DNA of 64,000 bases from positions 7,846,798-7,910,797 of the forward strand of contig JASSKH010000025.1 of the NCBI GenBank assembly GCA_031763025.1, read 5' to 3'. This DNA comes from Macrocystis pyrifera (Eukaryota; Sar; Phaeophyceae; Laminariales; Laminariaceae). Of this stretch, positions 1 to 13,341 are shown one piece after another (the first letter of the stretch is position 1; the number at the start of each line of letters is the position of its first letter). A model generated the notes under the pieces. It saw only the letters and a list, made by a program, of their open reading frames with translations. It did no database searches and was not told the origin of the DNA. The translations under genes and the position numbers were made by a program.

Positions 1-115
1 CTTCCCCCCATATATTTTTCAATGGGCTAATGAACGTATCGTGATTGATTCGACATTTTTTTTGTTCATCTCTGTATTGGGATTTTGAGGCGTCGGCGGG
101 GATGGGGATGCTCAC

Positions 116-322
116 ATGTCTCTCCTTCCTCGCGTTAGTCGGCTTCGGCTTGGGCTGGGCTGGTTTGCAGGTGTCATTGCCAGCATGGTCCCTTGCGCGC
201 ACGATGGGTGAGGTGGCGTCGACATCCTCCATGACGAATATCACGTCCCTGACCGCCAGGGTAACTGGGAGGTCCTGCTCGATCACGGGAAAGCTCTCGT
301 CGAACATGATGTCCATCAGGTC
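116..322 (-). CDS. Walker B exon of the AAA-ATPase
   Basis: The exon starts after GTGCAG at 322 and reads DLMDIMFDESFPVIEQDLP, then DVIFVMEDVDATSPIVRARD, followed by a lysine- and proline-rich linker. A GTGAG donor follows at 115. The pairing of RIKTNQ from the previous exon with DLMDIMFDE matches the family's usual continuous segment. The Walker B acidic pair is present, so the ATPase core looks intact as far as it can be seen. Confidence 0.82.
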
Positions 323-3300
323 CTGCACCCAGATCACGGAAATTTACAAGGGCATAGGATGGCACCGATGACGAAAGAAGAAACCCACATTACACCGACC
401 GCGGGAGGGATCAGCATATTTTTACTTCCTACCACGCAAAGATCGGCATCGACTACGAGATGATAAGCGTATTGCACCGACCGCGACAGGAATCATAATA
501 TTTTTATCACCCGCGAAACAATCGGCACCGACGACGAACGGATCGGCATATCGCACTGACCTCGACAGGTATATGCATACTTGCGCGGACTACCACGTAA
601 GGATCGGTATACTTTATTGTTTTCAGCATTCCTCCTCATTGAATACCGTCGACAACGGGACACGCGGACGACAGGGATCGACAATTTGTTTTTGTCGGAA
701 TTTCACCGCCATTGCACGTCGTGGTTATCATGGGAAAACGAACGAACGCCTGTTGCAGTAGAGTCGTGTTGTGTCCCTGAATTCCTGAATTCCGCACCGC
801 TGATGTGCATTTGCCTGGTCATTGTCGGAAAGCGAGTGAAAGAGGCGTGTGAACGTATTGTGCCATCATAGCGAGACATCCCTCTGAGACGACCCCATGT
901 TACTCTTTTGCTGTCACTACCTCTGTCGCCGCGGCAGAGCACAACACATGGAGGAGCAGACAACAACGAAAGCAGCGTCGGTATCGCTCAGAGCACAAAA
1001 CACAACCGCTGGCCGCGCGTGGTTTCATGCAGATGCCCTTCCGAACCCCCCTTCCCTCTGCCCACTTTGGCAGAGACAATTATCCGCATTGGGGCTCTTA
1101 CATGAATACTACTACGGCAAACGGGTGCTATGTCTCTGGTAAGAGCGGTGAAGAATACGCGATGATGCATGCTGCGATGATAAGAATGCACCTATTGACT
1201 TGACATTTCTGAATCAAAATAATGACTGTCAGAATATTGAGAATTGCGATCCGATGAGCACCGCCATGGCCTGCCTACACAGGTATATTTTGAAATACAA
1301 TAGTGTAAAGCCCAAAATGGAATTCCGGCAATACCTTGCGACTCTTCGGGCTAGGACCTCCGCGTCGGTCACATCTGGCCCAACCGTTCTACTACCACAT
1401 ACATGCCCAACAACCATTTTAACCCTTTTAGGACTGCAGTCCGGTTTTGGGGACAAACCGTCTCGATTACAAGTGGTCTGTCCTCCAAACGGGACTGCAG
1501 TCCTAAACGAGTTACACAAAAAGATCTTGCTGTGGGCCAGGCTCTAACTTATTGTATGAAGCCGTGCATCCTCTACACTAAGGTGAACTAAAAAGAAAAA
1601 ACCATGTCCTGTTGTTTGCTTTGTCCTAAATTCGAGCCAACCGTCCCTTTCTATACCAGCCCTTAATTGCTCAAGTGCTGGGCGACGTAAGATTACCTTA
1701 CCACGAAGACTAAGTAGAATTGTCGCGTGGAAGACAAGTCGGCCAAAACTGATAGGACTTCATCGCGGCGGAGGGAGGCAATCGTTAACAACCCGATGGG
1801 AATTCTGAATAAAACGCCGACGTACGAGGGCGGGAACGTTCCGGCCCAAACATTCCTAGACGGTGAGGCCTTCCCCAGCGAAGAACTACCCACTACATTT
1901 GCCATGTTTACGTCAAGCACGTGCACTAACTGTAGACCTATGCCATACGCTTGTGCCAACGCATTCCACGCCTCTGAGAAGTCGTCGGTTTCTCATCTCA
2001 ACGATGTAGATATTTCAGGTTCGGCTATACCTCCTGACCTGTACGCTCTAGCATGGCATGGCGTTGTCGCGTGGTACGCGGCCGTATAGCATTCTGCATG
2101 ACCTGGGACAGGTTTTCCTTGGCTGGATACTCTGCTGTACAGATCCTGCGCTACATCATATAGTACTGGCAGCCTAGGATCTCAACGGTTCTAGTAGGGC
2201 AGAAGCCTTGATTTTTCCGACGTGTGACCTATTCTCCACTAGTCAAGTTTACGGTTTTTGAGCAACGACACCCTGACCGGAGAATATGATTCCCGTTCAG
2301 AATCTGATGTCGACTTTGTGTCCGGTGCGAGAGGTAACACTGAACTAAATGTTTTCTGAATGACGGGGCTCCTTCACCCAGAGCCGTCGGAATGCCGTCC
2401 TTACTTATCAAACAAATATTTTCGTATACCTAGGCCATGGGATTACTTACCAATCCGGTTGCACTATGAATTTTCCTCATATCGGTTATGGGTGACCAAC
2501 TAATGATTTGCTATTAGTAGAGCTCCTCAAGCGGAGAGCCTTAGCAAAACTAATTGGTGCATCTGTACTACTGTAGCATGCGTCGTGACGAAAAGTACGG
2601 GTCTTTTTTATGAACTATTGACATCGAAACTACCATAGATTAATGGGTAGGGTGGTATGAACATCAGTAGGAATTCATAATCCCAGCAGGATTGGTGGTA
2701 TCATATATTCAACTTAACACTCAGGCAGACGCACATCTTTTATACCGCGGAGTTCTTCTTCCACTCGAGCCCACGCGCGCACCTGGTTAGTCTTGATCCG
2801 CGCGAGGGGAACGTCTATGACGTGGCGTTCCGTGTGAAGCGCAAGTGCCTTGATCAGGGAGGACTTGCCCGTCCCCGGCGGGCCGTGCAGCAGAAGCCCA
2901 AGCTTGTGAGGGTAGCCCTTGATGCCGTACTTCCCTGGGAATGTGTGGCGATTGGGAGGTGGGGGAGTGATGCTACGAGAAAGAATCGCTGATACCCTTA
3001 TACGATGTCTTCGAGGCTGGTGTGTGTCGCTTTTCTGTGCAACAGCCGGGGAACGGTGAAGGATGGAAGCTCACGGTGAGCAAAACTTCACGTCCACGCT
3101 CGTGTATCGAAGGATGCCTTGCCTGCACAATTGACAACGTGATACAGGGAACACACTTCGGGATTAAAAATATAAATGATCAGTACAACTGGCGCTTGCG
3201 CTGCTACCGTTACTGTTACTGCTGCCGTTGCTGCTTCCGCAGGTAGTGGGTGTCAAAGTTGTTGATATTCGACGTTTGCCCTGGACTAGAAGTGATCAGC

Positions 3301-6300
3301 GGCAAACATCCATGTGGGCTATTACTCCTGCTACTCCTGCTCATACCGGAACTGTTCGTTCTTGAGAGTAGGTACTTTTTTTTCTCGCTAAAGGCGACCT
3401 GTTGCCAGAGGTGGCACGCTCACAGCTGTGCTCCTGTGCAGATATACCTCCCAGACTCAAGCCGGTCTGAATTTTGTCTCAACGCTGCACTGAGCCGCAA
3501 GACATATTAACGCTGGAATGGTCGGAACACATTTACGCAAAACCCAATCAACGTATACTGAACGGCGCTACTGCGAAGGAGACTCGGGGGATGTCGCTGA
3601 CCGGTCTTGTGGTGGAAGTTATCAAGTATCTTCAGCAGGAGTTCCTTCTCAGGAAAGAAGAGCGTGTCAAAGGCTTTGTCGTTCCCGAGGCGGTACCTCT
3701 TGTACCTGCAACGGCAAAGGTGGTGTTGGTGACGGCACGATGACACCGTGGCCGGAGATTAAGTTGAACACGCACGGGGTGTATGTGCGGTTCGGGTGTC
3801 GATGGACAACGAACGAGCGGCCGGGAAATGTTCAACCCACCCGGACATTTCAGCACGGAGGCCAGGCACGGGCTTTCATACCGTTGAAGGCAATTGGTAC
3901 ACCGTCCGGAAAAAGTGCCTGATCTCCTTCTTGGTGCATGCTTGTGTGTAGTTGGCCGTTTTGGCGGAATATTACGGGTCCCCGGCGCGAGATTTCAGCG
4001 AAGTTGGTCCTGTTCTTATGTTTGTGATATTATAGCGCTATTGACGACCCAACAAACCCATGAGAACGACACCTACAACTACAACAACGACAAAAGCAAA
4101 AAAACGACAGCGACAGCACCAAGGGTACAAAACAGCGACGATACATATCAGGTACGAGTATGAGGCGTACCACCACCTGAACGAGAAACACCCTCGCCCC
4201 TGTAAAGACAACAGCATCATTGCATGCACGCAACCCGCCTTTGTGCTCCCCGCGCATCAGGAGGGGTCTTCGGCCGACCGTGTTGCAGAGGCCTAGACGG
4301 CGTGAAATCCACCCCACCCTCCTCCGAGGCTTGCAAAGCCTTGGCTCCCCCGCCTCCCGGGTTGAGGGGAGTGTAGTAGTACCGATAGTGGTCCTCGGTG
4401 GATTCCATGGCCTTGCAGTACCAGAGGAATGCCTTGTTTAGGAACGCTTCGATCCGCAGGTCCCCGTCCGATTCAGAGCTTGCGAATGTGAAGATCACCT
4501 GAAACGGGGTGACGCTCACGTCAAAGCCTCATGCGCTACACAGGTAGATTCGTCTGGAATAACGGGGGGACCCATGCCATGCTAGAGATGGCCCCTACAT
4601 CGTTCTATACAGGACGCCCTCGACTTGAGGAGCCGTGCGCTTGTATACCTCACCCGACGACGGTCGTTGTTTTGTCAAACAAAACTATTTTGCGCGAAGC
4701 CCGGACGTACAATGCCAATGGCTGCCGTAGGCATCATCAAAAACAAAGCTGCAAAAAACAGATCCATCGTTGTTCATCCTTGTTGAACCTCTGGGAACTT
4801 CACAATCGTAACTTGACGAGAACAACTACAACCACAGCAACGGGCACTTCGCGATGACGGGGGGGGGGGGGGGGGGGGGGGGGGGGGTGATACAGATTGA
4901 TAACCGAGTTGGCATGTCAAGACGTCGTATGGTGGGGGCATAAACATGTTCCTACTCGCACTGGTTGGCGCTCCCGATGCTCTTTAGCAGACGGGCGAAA
5001 ACACCGAAATTATCGTCGTTTTGGTAATTATCTCGGGGTGCCAAAGGAGTAAACGGGCGTAGATCACCAGTCCAAGGGCTCCATCCGTCAACGGCAAACA
5101 TTTCGCACCTCGGACAAACCATCGATTCTCATTTCATGATCTAGATTTTTCAAGGCAGATTTATTCTCGACATTTTATGATCTAGCTCATGTTGATCTAC
5201 TTTACGTTTGCCGGACGGCACCTGCGAAATCTGCATGATATTCCAACATTTTCCCCGGTTGGGATCTGAAGTATGCTGGATACTGCACAACTCTGACCAC
5301 GGTAGCTGAGCAACTGAACGATCTAGATATGTTGATCTACCTCACGTTTGCCGGACGGAACCCGTGAAATCTGCATGATCTTGCACATGTTTCCTGGTTT
5401 GGATATGAAGTATGCAGGATACTGCACAACTCTGACGACGGTAGGTGAGGAACTGAGTGATATACTGTAGATCGTCATCGGTTTCAGGTGTGGTTGTTCG
5501 GCCAAGAAGCAATGAAAACGCCTGCAGTAGCATGGCTCACGGGCGTGACAGCACGGCAACCGTATCACACGGGTGACGAGACAACATCCCCCCTCTGAGA
5601 CGAATTGTCGAGCCGGATTTCCCTGAGTCCAGGGGAGCACACACACAACTAAAGTCGTGGCTTTGCAAACAAACCCGACGAGAAGTTTCAGAAGGCGAAA
5701 TCGCTTGGAGATTTGCATACTTCCCCGTTGTCGAGACCATCAAGGTTCGCAAGTCGTCACAGGGGGTGTGTATCGTATCAAACGTCTTTTATTTGCTACG
5801 TTGCGGTATGGGCTGTACACGGTTGGGCCCGAAATATTCTGACTATCTGGGCGGGGGGGGAGGGGGGATGAATCCTCAACAGTCAACCTACTCATATCCC
5901 TCGTTGTCCGGTTGTTTTGTTCAACCTGTCATGCTCGCTTTATGATCTCATGCATGGCAACATGTGTCGCGCGCTGTATGCCGTGTTTCACCAATGTCCG
6001 GGTTTTGGTGCGGTTTTGATAAAGAGCTCTTAAAGGAGGTGGAAACTCGATAAGGTGCACTCTGTCCCCTCGACCAGAGTAAGACTCTGCAACTTTCAAC
6101 ACTTCCGTGACAGCTCACGGCCCATCTAGTTGGCGTGAAAAGAGCAGGCGGAGTCATCATCTGCACAATGTAGTTTTACGGCACCCACCGTCGTCTTCCT
6201 TTCACGAGAAGCGTGTTTTCTCTCGTCGTCCGATTCCTTGATGCTATGCTTGTGTGGCGGCAGGTGATGAGAGAGACAAAAGCAAAAGGGGGGAAGGATG

Positions 6301-9300
6301 AACCGCAAAGGGGTTATTTGAAGCGGGGTGCTTGCGTTTACCTGCGGAGTCCAATGTGTCGCATGGACAAAGAGGGACATGGCATGTTAAGAGGGGGTGG
6401 GTTCGACGGGCATGGCTTCGATACTGCATTAGATGAACTGCGGGGTACGAAAGAAAAACAAATCGCGAGGAAAAACTAAAATCTAACCACACCAGAATGG
6501 AGAATTAGATCCTGTCAGCTGTGTCCGTCGGTCCTTAAAACTCATACACTACTCCATTCAACGCAAATGTGACTCCCAGTCTACTGTGGCTGCCCACGCG
6601 ATAGATATACTATGCCAGATACACGACATGCGGTGGGATGGGTACTATTTTCCGTCGGTTATTTTTCGATTTGGTACGCGGCATACAATTGCACTTGTGG
6701 AGCCCACAGTTGTCTGACAGGGTGGGGATCCACAACTAAGGAACTTCGCAATATTTCTTAGAATTATCCCAGTGTATCAGTCAGCACCAAGGGATTGTGT
6801 TGATTGGGTTGCGAGTTCATCGTTCCTCAGAGGCAATTGTGGGGTGAACTATTGAGCTCCTTAGGTGAAGGGCATCAGAAGCAACAGGCGCACCTATACC
6901 GAAGCATGAGCAACGGCAGCAGAGATTATCAGGCGTTCCGTTCGTTCCCTGTCACACAACGTTGCAACCAACGGAAAATCAGCACTCGAATGTACGATAG
7001 AATTGTAAAGTTTTACCCAATCGGAGATGGCTACAACATTATAGCAGCGCGCCTGCTGCGTGATGGTACGAGGCCCACGCGATAGCACGAAACCATGCGT
7101 CACAATTGCCGCCGGGAGCAGCATATTCGTCAAAAACATGGACACCAGAGGTCGGTATCTGTTTGGTTAAACGCGCTGATGTGACATGTTGAATCAATAC
7201 TAGATAATAGATCATTGCTACGTTGCTACGTATTGGTAGTATGTGTCATATATCATATCGCACGATTGTGATATGCCATATATCACATGATTGCCCTACG
7301 TGTATCTTATGACATATTCTACCTCTCTCTGGTGCCATATACAGCAGTGATACGATAATCGCTATTGATTTGTGTACAGAGTACTTGTAATCGACGGATT
7401 ATACCATGCCACACCATGTTCGTGTTGTATCACATGACGTCACACTATATCAGCACGATATGATATTTCAACAATTGCCTTTTTTCTTTTGATTTAATCG
7501 GGACACATCCCATCATGTATCACATGAACACATCAAGATTCGTACCATGCAGACACCGACCTCTAGCAGACACATCTGTAACAGAAAACAATTGATACCT
7601 CCCTCCGCGGCGCATCGAATATACCGGCCACGGGTGGGCGGTGTTGAATCACATCCAACATGGGATTTCCACAAACCACGGACAGGGTAGTAACGGCATA
7701 TTGCCCACCCATGAACACCGTCTTCTTGGCATTTTCCACCGGTGCGACATCTCGGCCTGCCTTGATTTTCACCTGACAGAAAAAAACATCACTTCCGACG
7801 GGTACCCAATCTCTCTTGGGAGGGGTGATGTTGACGCTATAGGCCTTGAGCTGCTCCGCCGTTCCCCCGTACACCTAAGAATGGGTTTGAATCGCCACCG
7901 CCGCCGTTGGCTGTCACACAAAAGATCCCTGCGGGCATGTACGTTGGGCTGATTGACAGGGGTACTAGATCGAGAAACGACGCCACCAAGCCTTTGCAAA
8001 CCCCTTTGGGATATGCAGTACATATGTAGAGTTTGGACTGTCATACAGTCGCGATATATTATTAGTAGATGCATATCAAGTAGCGCGTATGCTCTTTCTC
8101 GAAATCGTTTTTTAGGTTTGATTCATCATTTCGAGGAACACTATGCTGTTTATCCACAACTGCTCCGTCTCGAAAAGAATGCGTGGTCAATGGCCTAATG
8201 TCTAAGTCAAGCAACAAATCAGTACCCCGCCCCGATCGGCACAAGCCGCTTTCACTTCCTACTCCAGATGTGTGCTACATTAGGGGTAGCACGTTTTGTC
8301 CACAACGTTTATGACTGACGGGTCTTCTCAACCGTGTATCGTATTTTTTCTTATTTTTCGGATAAAGACCTTGTATGTAGATCATGGGGTTGGTTGCTTT
8401 TCGGATAAATCACACACGTTTCCTAAAAGGCCGGATTCAGGTGATATGTCAGAGACCGCCACAAGTATGGAAGGAGCCTCATACAATACTACTCAATCAG
8501 TAAGTGCACCCCGCCAATCTATCGTAGCATGTCTCCTATGTTTCCCGCCTCTCTCACCTTTTTCGGGCGGTAAGGTGTACTTTCGTCGAGCGTCACCTTT
8601 TCCTTCACCGCCGACAAGAGAACTTGGGCCCGGGAGTAGCGCAAGTTTAGCTCCTGCAACGAAACACCAAGAGGTTCCCATCTTAAGGTGGTGGTGCGCC
8701 AGACCCACACTGGCGCCTTCTGTGGCAAACAGTCTTGTCCGCTAGTAGGGCGGCCACTGCCTTGTAAAGGGTTTGGTCGCGACAAGTAATTTTTCTCGCC
8801 CATAATAGTGGGATACCACCTTATCACTGTAGTACTACCATCGTGCATGTGGACCCCTCCTGTAGCGGAAGCATGGAATTCATACCCCTCTCACGTCGCC
8901 ACGCCCCCCCCCCCCCCCCGCTCCGAGATCAAACAAAAACAGTTAGGCGCGCTGTTAATTTGTCTCCTGATACCGTCTATAAAAAACCCGCCAGCAGGCA
9001 TCGTTAGCTCAAACGAACAGCTCTCACCGAAACATTCGCAAGCGATTGACTGGTGTCTTTTCAGGGTGAAAAATTGTGGCATCAAACCGCGGATCGATTT
9101 GACGATAAAACCCTACGCTGTTTCCCAGCGGCAGTGCCTCTGCCTGGCCGTCAGGCACGCCGTGGAAAAGGCATGCCGAAAGGCTCACTTTCTCTCTTTC
9201 CCCTATTCTCCTGCAGAATGGGAGACTGCCACACGGACAGTGGGCAAAGGCTGCAAGCTATGAATAGAGTCAAAACACGAAGCCCCTGTACCGCGCCGGG

Positions 9301-10826
9301 CCCGCCCAGCCCAGCCCGCGCACCTGTCCCATGTACAGCAGGATGGCTTTGTGAAGGATGTTGTTGCGCTGGCACTCGTCCGTCTCGTCATCCTCGCCTA
9401 GGATTAGCGAAATCATTTTCTGCGATTCAAACACAAATTTGGTCGAAACCAAGAGGCGCCGTACGTCCATACCAAAGTGGATGATTCAACGAGACAGAGA
9501 CGTGAGCAAGTTAGGTCGTTGAAATATCGCCAGATGTGATCCCGTGGCAGGAGGGGGGGTCGGATAGGAGGGGGGCGTACTAACTTGTCCCTTGCCTCAA
9601 TCATTTGACCATTGACCACGCAGGGGTGTGGTGTCGAATATGTGACAAGTAAATCCACGCGGTTTGGGAGCTTTGTTGGCATCGGTTTGGAAATTATTCT
9701 CGGTGGCGAAAGGGTGAAAGCGCGGTTGCGTCCGTTGGACGAGCACCAAGAGATCGATCCTAGAGGCCTTCGCGGTTGAGTCGCCTGCGCACCCATATTC
9801 CCTAGGTGAGTGAAAACGTAGAGGATGGTGTGCTCTCTTCCATGCCACCGGGTGTCCCGGTGAGCCAATATTCACCATCGATGTCACAACTTTCGTGATT
9901 GTTCTGTGATGCGTGTCTCCATCGTTATTACGCACGCATGAAGGGATTGACAAACCGCACTCTACATGCGCAAAAGACATCGGTGTCCGAAAATGGCTAA
10001 GAGGTCTAAAACTCGTAAGTACAAAATGAAGGCAACTAAAACCAGCGAAATGATGGCATGAAGTGTTCTGATGAAGAGGTGGTCTGCGATCAGTCCGGCA
10101 ATCGACCGACCAAGAGGAAATTCAGATAGCGGACACGGGAATGCATCATGAACAAAGTTTTTCGGATGCGTTTCAACAGGCAATGCTTAGCTAGGCGTCC
10201 CACGCTGGGTGTTCTGGGCTTTCAGAGATCACTTCTGTTTATAATCTTTAGTCGGATGACCGTGTTGGAATCTTTCGGCAGCATTCGTTGCGCTGTTATT
10301 CGGTTTGCGCGTGCGTGCATGCCAGCGAACGAAACCTGACCAGAAAGCGTCAACCCGTTCGGAGTCCGGGCAAACGACAAAAGCATAGGAAAGTCGTACC
10401 GAATTGCGATTGAAAAAGACGGTTTCTTCATGTTTCGTTGACAGCCGAGCCAAACGTTTCACGTTCCGTTTTCTTCGTGAGTGCTTGCGCAAATGTTTTC
10501 TGTGTTGAGGAGGATCTCCCAACTCAGCTCAACCGCTCAACACACGACATACTCACTGTCAACGCGCGGGTTTGAATCAACAACAGCCCCCAAAACAAAC
10601 GTCCCTGTGCAACCGTAAACTCCATTCGACTCGCCTTTTCGTACTCGATCGTCCGCACAAACTTGGGCCTCCACCCCCACCGCATCCAGTTTGTGAAGAA
10701 GTCGAATATTCTAGGATGCACCCTGCGCCACTCCATAGCCACGCCGCTGATGATCATCGGGACAGCGGCGGCGAAGAGCATGTCCAGCATGAGCTCGCTG
10801 GTTCCCTTGGATTTAAGGACCCGCAT
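116..10826 (-). CDS. BCS1-like AAA-ATPase, multi-exon, C-terminus off the window
   Basis: Exons read by eye on the minus strand, in transcript order: 10826-10635, 9419-9324, 8653-8558, 7874-7719, 4498-about 4230, 3705-3602, 2934-2783 and 322-116. Together they give about 424 residues and the phases join. Exon 1 holds a hydrophobic stretch (LMLDMLFAAAVPMIISG) that is a likely membrane anchor. Exons 2-5 resemble the N-terminal domain of stramenopile BCS1-like ATPases (RNNILHKAILLYMG, EQLKAYSVN, AFLWYCKAMESTEDHYRYYY). Exon 6 has KRYRLGNDKAFDTLFFPEK. Exon 7 carries Walker A (GPPGTGKSS) and exon 8 the Walker B-type VIFVMEDVDA, with the ED order typical of this family. Members are membrane-anchored AAA+ machines; yeast Bcs1 inserts Rieske protein in mitochondria, but location here is not shown. 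Intron 1 seems to use a GC donor. The end of exon 5 is the weakest join. The ATG at 10826 follows CAACAG, so an upstream exon is possible. Sensor and arginine-finger motifs lie off the left edge. Confidence 0.8.
1427..1507. mobile_element. Short hairpin MITE, copy 1 (AGGACTGCAGTCC ends)
   Basis: The ends are inverted copies of TTTAGGACTGCAGTCC followed by GG(T/A)GGACA-like sequence, separated by about 25 bp. The whole 81-bp unit can fold into a near-complete hairpin. It lies in the last visible intron of the AAA-ATPase gene. A second copy is at 21577-21667. Confidence 0.6.
2783..2934 (-). CDS. Walker A exon of the AAA-ATPase
   Basis: This 152-bp exon encodes KYGIKGYPHKLGLLLHGPP followed by GTGKSSLIKALA, the P-loop that binds ATP phosphates. 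The acceptor is TTCCCAG before 2934. The donor is CAG/GTGCGC after 2783. The preceding exon ends in ACCG at 3602, so the split codon rebuilds a glycine and gives HHKTGKYGIKGY across the junction, as in the family. It ends in phase 0 with RIKTNQ. Confidence 0.85.
4859..4887. repeat. Poly-G tract (29 G)
   Basis: An uninterrupted run of 29 G residues in intron 4 of the AAA-ATPase gene. Such runs are prone to assembly or sequencing length error. Confidence 0.9.
5181..5460. repeat. Tandem duplication, about 140-bp unit, two copies
   Basis: The anchor GTTGATCTAC recurs at 5191 and 5331, a 140-bp period. Each unit contains TTTGCCGGACGG, AATCTGCATGAT, GAAGTATGC and GGATACTGCACAACTCTGAC in the same order. 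The copies have diverged by scattered substitutions. The duplication sits in intron 4 of the AAA-ATPase gene and shows no coding signal. Confidence 0.85.
5461..7700. other. Rest of intron 4, nothing recognised
   Basis: This is intronic under the AAA-ATPase model. I see only short open frames without family resemblance, some AT-rich sequence near 7200-7450 (repeated TATCACATGA-like words) and no convincing exon. Confidence 0.5.
8904..8919. repeat. Poly-C tract (16 C)
   Basis: A homopolymer run in intron 2 of the AAA-ATPase gene. Confidence 0.85.
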
Positions 10827-11160
10827 CTGTTGGGTAGTGCAGGGGTTTGCGCCCGTAAGACGTTGGTACGGCAGTGCCGGTTGAGTATTGCCGGTTGCCC
10901 GCTATAGTCCATGTGGAATCGCGTGCCACATATGGGATTTGTCTGTATGGTGGTGTCAGGAGTACTGCTGGTTGCCGCATTAGTGGCGGTATTACTGGCT
11001 GGCGAATACCGGGCACTATGGACGGTACACTAAAGTGTCGTACACTATTCCGTAGATGGAGAGGAGGAAGCAGGATGAGACCAGCACCCGTCGTACCGTA
11101 TGGCGCGCGTGAAATAGCTCACCCCATGAGATAAATTTCGAGGCTGGTTTTCGCATTATG

Positions 11161-11345
11161 TTCGAATGTGCCTGTTCAGTATTTGACGTATTCGGTATAT
11201 TGGCGTATTATGAGATTATTTAGTGATTACTTCTGTGGGTGTACGTGATACCCACACCAGGGTCACTTCCATCTGTATCTACTCTGCCGGAAGAATAGTA
11301 CTACAACCTGAAACATTACCTTTCTTCGCCTTGGAGTTATCAACA
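11161..11345. mobile_element. Left LTR remnant of a copia-type element
   Basis: The segment matches 14270-14463 in the same orientation, with shared words such as TGTGCCTGTTCAGTATTTGAC, TTCTGTGGGTGTACGTGATACC and CTTTCTTCGCCT. Similarity stops just after ATCAACA. Gag begins about 35 bp downstream, as expected for the inner end of a 5' LTR. The outer part of this LTR is missing or too diverged to see. Confidence 0.7.
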
Positions 11346-11379
11346 CTCGAAAGTTTTTCAACGTTGGCAAGCTAGGCTC

Positions 11380-12560
11380 ATGGGTGACGAAGTAGAAGAT
11401 CTTCGGGCTATGGTATTAGAGTAGGGACTCGCCCTCGAGGGGCTACAGCAGGCGGCTGCCGACGCAGACGAGCGTCGAAAGGCGAATCACGCCGAGATCC
11501 TCGAGATGATGGCGCAGATGGGGTCCGGTAGACAGCACCAGCTATCTACCGCAGTAGGAGCAGGGAGAGATGCTTCAACGCCAGCGTCGGAACACTCCGA
11601 CGTTGGCAACGGGAGCCGGGAAGGTGAACGCGTTCCCGAGGGAGCTGGCCACTTCGGCGGAAGAAGGGAGGACTAGGGTAATAACCCCGCAGGTGAGCGG
11701 CCCTCTAACGTGTCGTGTGGACTTCGAGGACGGGCGTTTTTGGGACAGCCCAAAATCGCGATCCCTGTGCTGAAAGGCATGGAGGATTTTGAAGTTTTCT
11801 GTAAACAGATGAAGATCTACACGAAGCTCCACGGCTTCGAGACTGTCTTGGACAGCAACGTCGAGGTTGGGGCCGAGGGGAACTACAAGAAATCCCTCAT
11901 GGCCCAGGCAGTGTCAGCCTCAACGTATGAGAAGCAGCTTGTGGCATGTTTGGAGTCGAACGCTGACAGAGCTAGATTCCACCGAAGTACGTCCCCAAGG
12001 AGGTGCTGGGAGAAGGTCCATGATTGGTATGACACCAAAACAAATGCCCAAAAGGGTACATGTACGAGGGAGCTTTACAACTTCAGGATTGGCAAGCAGG
12101 ATGACCCCGTAGAAAAGTTCTACGAGATTGAAGATCTTCGGGTAAAGTTGCTACATGCTGGAATGACAGTGGACGATGTCACCCTCTACTCCTGTTTCGA
12201 ATCTGCTCTCCCCTCTCCCGAGTGCGCACTTGAGTATGCTGGACCTGGTACGGAACCAATACGAAACGCTACTTCCAAATTTTGGCAAGGGCAAGGGCAG
12301 CAACAGCCTTGCGCTTGTCAGCAAGGGAGGGCGTGGACATGGTGGTAAAGGAGGACTGGGAGGAGGTCGGGGAAAGGGAGGGAAGAAGAAGGATTGGGTG
12401 AAGTGCTGGCGATGCAGGGCTACAGGCCACTACAGCGACAACTGCACCACCAAACTTTGTGAAAGGTGCGGTGGAAGGGGGCACGACAGTAGCTGCACCC
12501 GGCCACCCATGTGGCATGGTCGGGAAAGCCGCGTACGTGATGCGCGCACTACACTACGGT
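11380..12560 (+). pseudogene. Ty1/copia-type Gag fragment, frameshifted
   Basis: Gag packages retrotransposon RNA. A degraded start at 11380 (MGDEVEDLRAMVLE, then a stop) leads into the best-preserved part at 11740-12230, which reads IAIPVLKGMEDFEVFCKQMK, later CWEKVHDWYDTKTNAQKG and RIGKQDDPVEKFYEIEDLR. This is the arrangement of copia Gag (UBN2-type) domains. A frameshift near 12230 moves the frame. The second frame gives GGRGKGGKKKDW and a CX2CX4HX4C zinc knuckle (CWRCRATGHYSDNC, about 12404-12445), then a second, shorter knuckle. No protease, integrase or reverse transcriptase follows before the right LTR, so this is a dead or non-autonomous copy. Confidence 0.8.
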
Positions 12561-12684
12561 GTGGTAGTGGTCGAGGGAGCGGACGTGGGGGGGATCGGGT
12601 GCTGCTGCAGCGGTACTAGCAACGAAGGAAGGCACGTCTGTATCGGCAGCAAGTCGCGTGACACAGCAGTAGTCACGTGCACAC

Positions 12685-12785
12685 GAAGACAGCAGCAGCA
12701 ACAGCAGCAGCGGGAGGTCAGGAACAGCAGCAGCAGCAGCAGCGGAAGGTCAGCAGCAGCAGCAGCACAGCAGCAGCGGGAGGTC
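12685..12785. repeat. CAG-rich minisatellite, about 30-45-bp units
   Basis: Runs of CAG are punctuated by CGGGAGGTC or CGGAAGGTC at least three times. It lies just after the Gag zinc knuckles. In one frame it reads poly-Gln or poly-Ser, but I see no supporting gene. Confidence 0.75.
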
Positions 12786-13341
12786 GTGGATGGGGCAGGC
12801 GTGGTTGCATCGTCCGCTGGATTTTTTTGTGTCCGGCAACAAGCGGGGCGATGGGGTATCTTTTGTACTCGTAACGGTAGATCTTCGATCCGCTGTTACA
12901 TTTTGAAGTTCTTTGTTTCTTTTTGCGACGACGGTTAAATTCGAGAATTGATTCGTAGTACATACAAATACGAGTATGAAATGTGTGGTATAATGAGACT
13001 CATACTGGATCGTACGTACGAGCACGCAATATGTGGGCTTTTTCTGCATGACATACGTTAATAACCCCCCCACCCCCACCTGGTAATTGAAATGTCGTAT
13101 TTTAGAGTTTTTGGATAGAATGTTACTGCCCTATACGTCATCCACTGCGCTTTGTTGCGCTCTATATTTGATGTGGGCAGGCCCAGAAGAGCATCTGGAC
13201 AAATACCATATATATATAATACCGCTTATTTTAATGGTTTGGAGAGAGTACGGGTTAAAGGGTGTATTTACGTTATGCGGTGTTGGTGGTACTGATTTTA
13301 TTGGGTCTTGCAGGAAATTGTCTTCGTGCTGTCGAGCCCGC

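Noticed and set aside
3022-4163. Plus-strand frames at 3-4 kb
   Set aside because: They overlap minus-strand AAA-ATPase exons with clear family motifs and splice sites.
12459-12938. Poly-Ser/Gln protein
   Set aside because: The frame is a shifted reading through Gag zinc knuckles and a CAG minisatellite.
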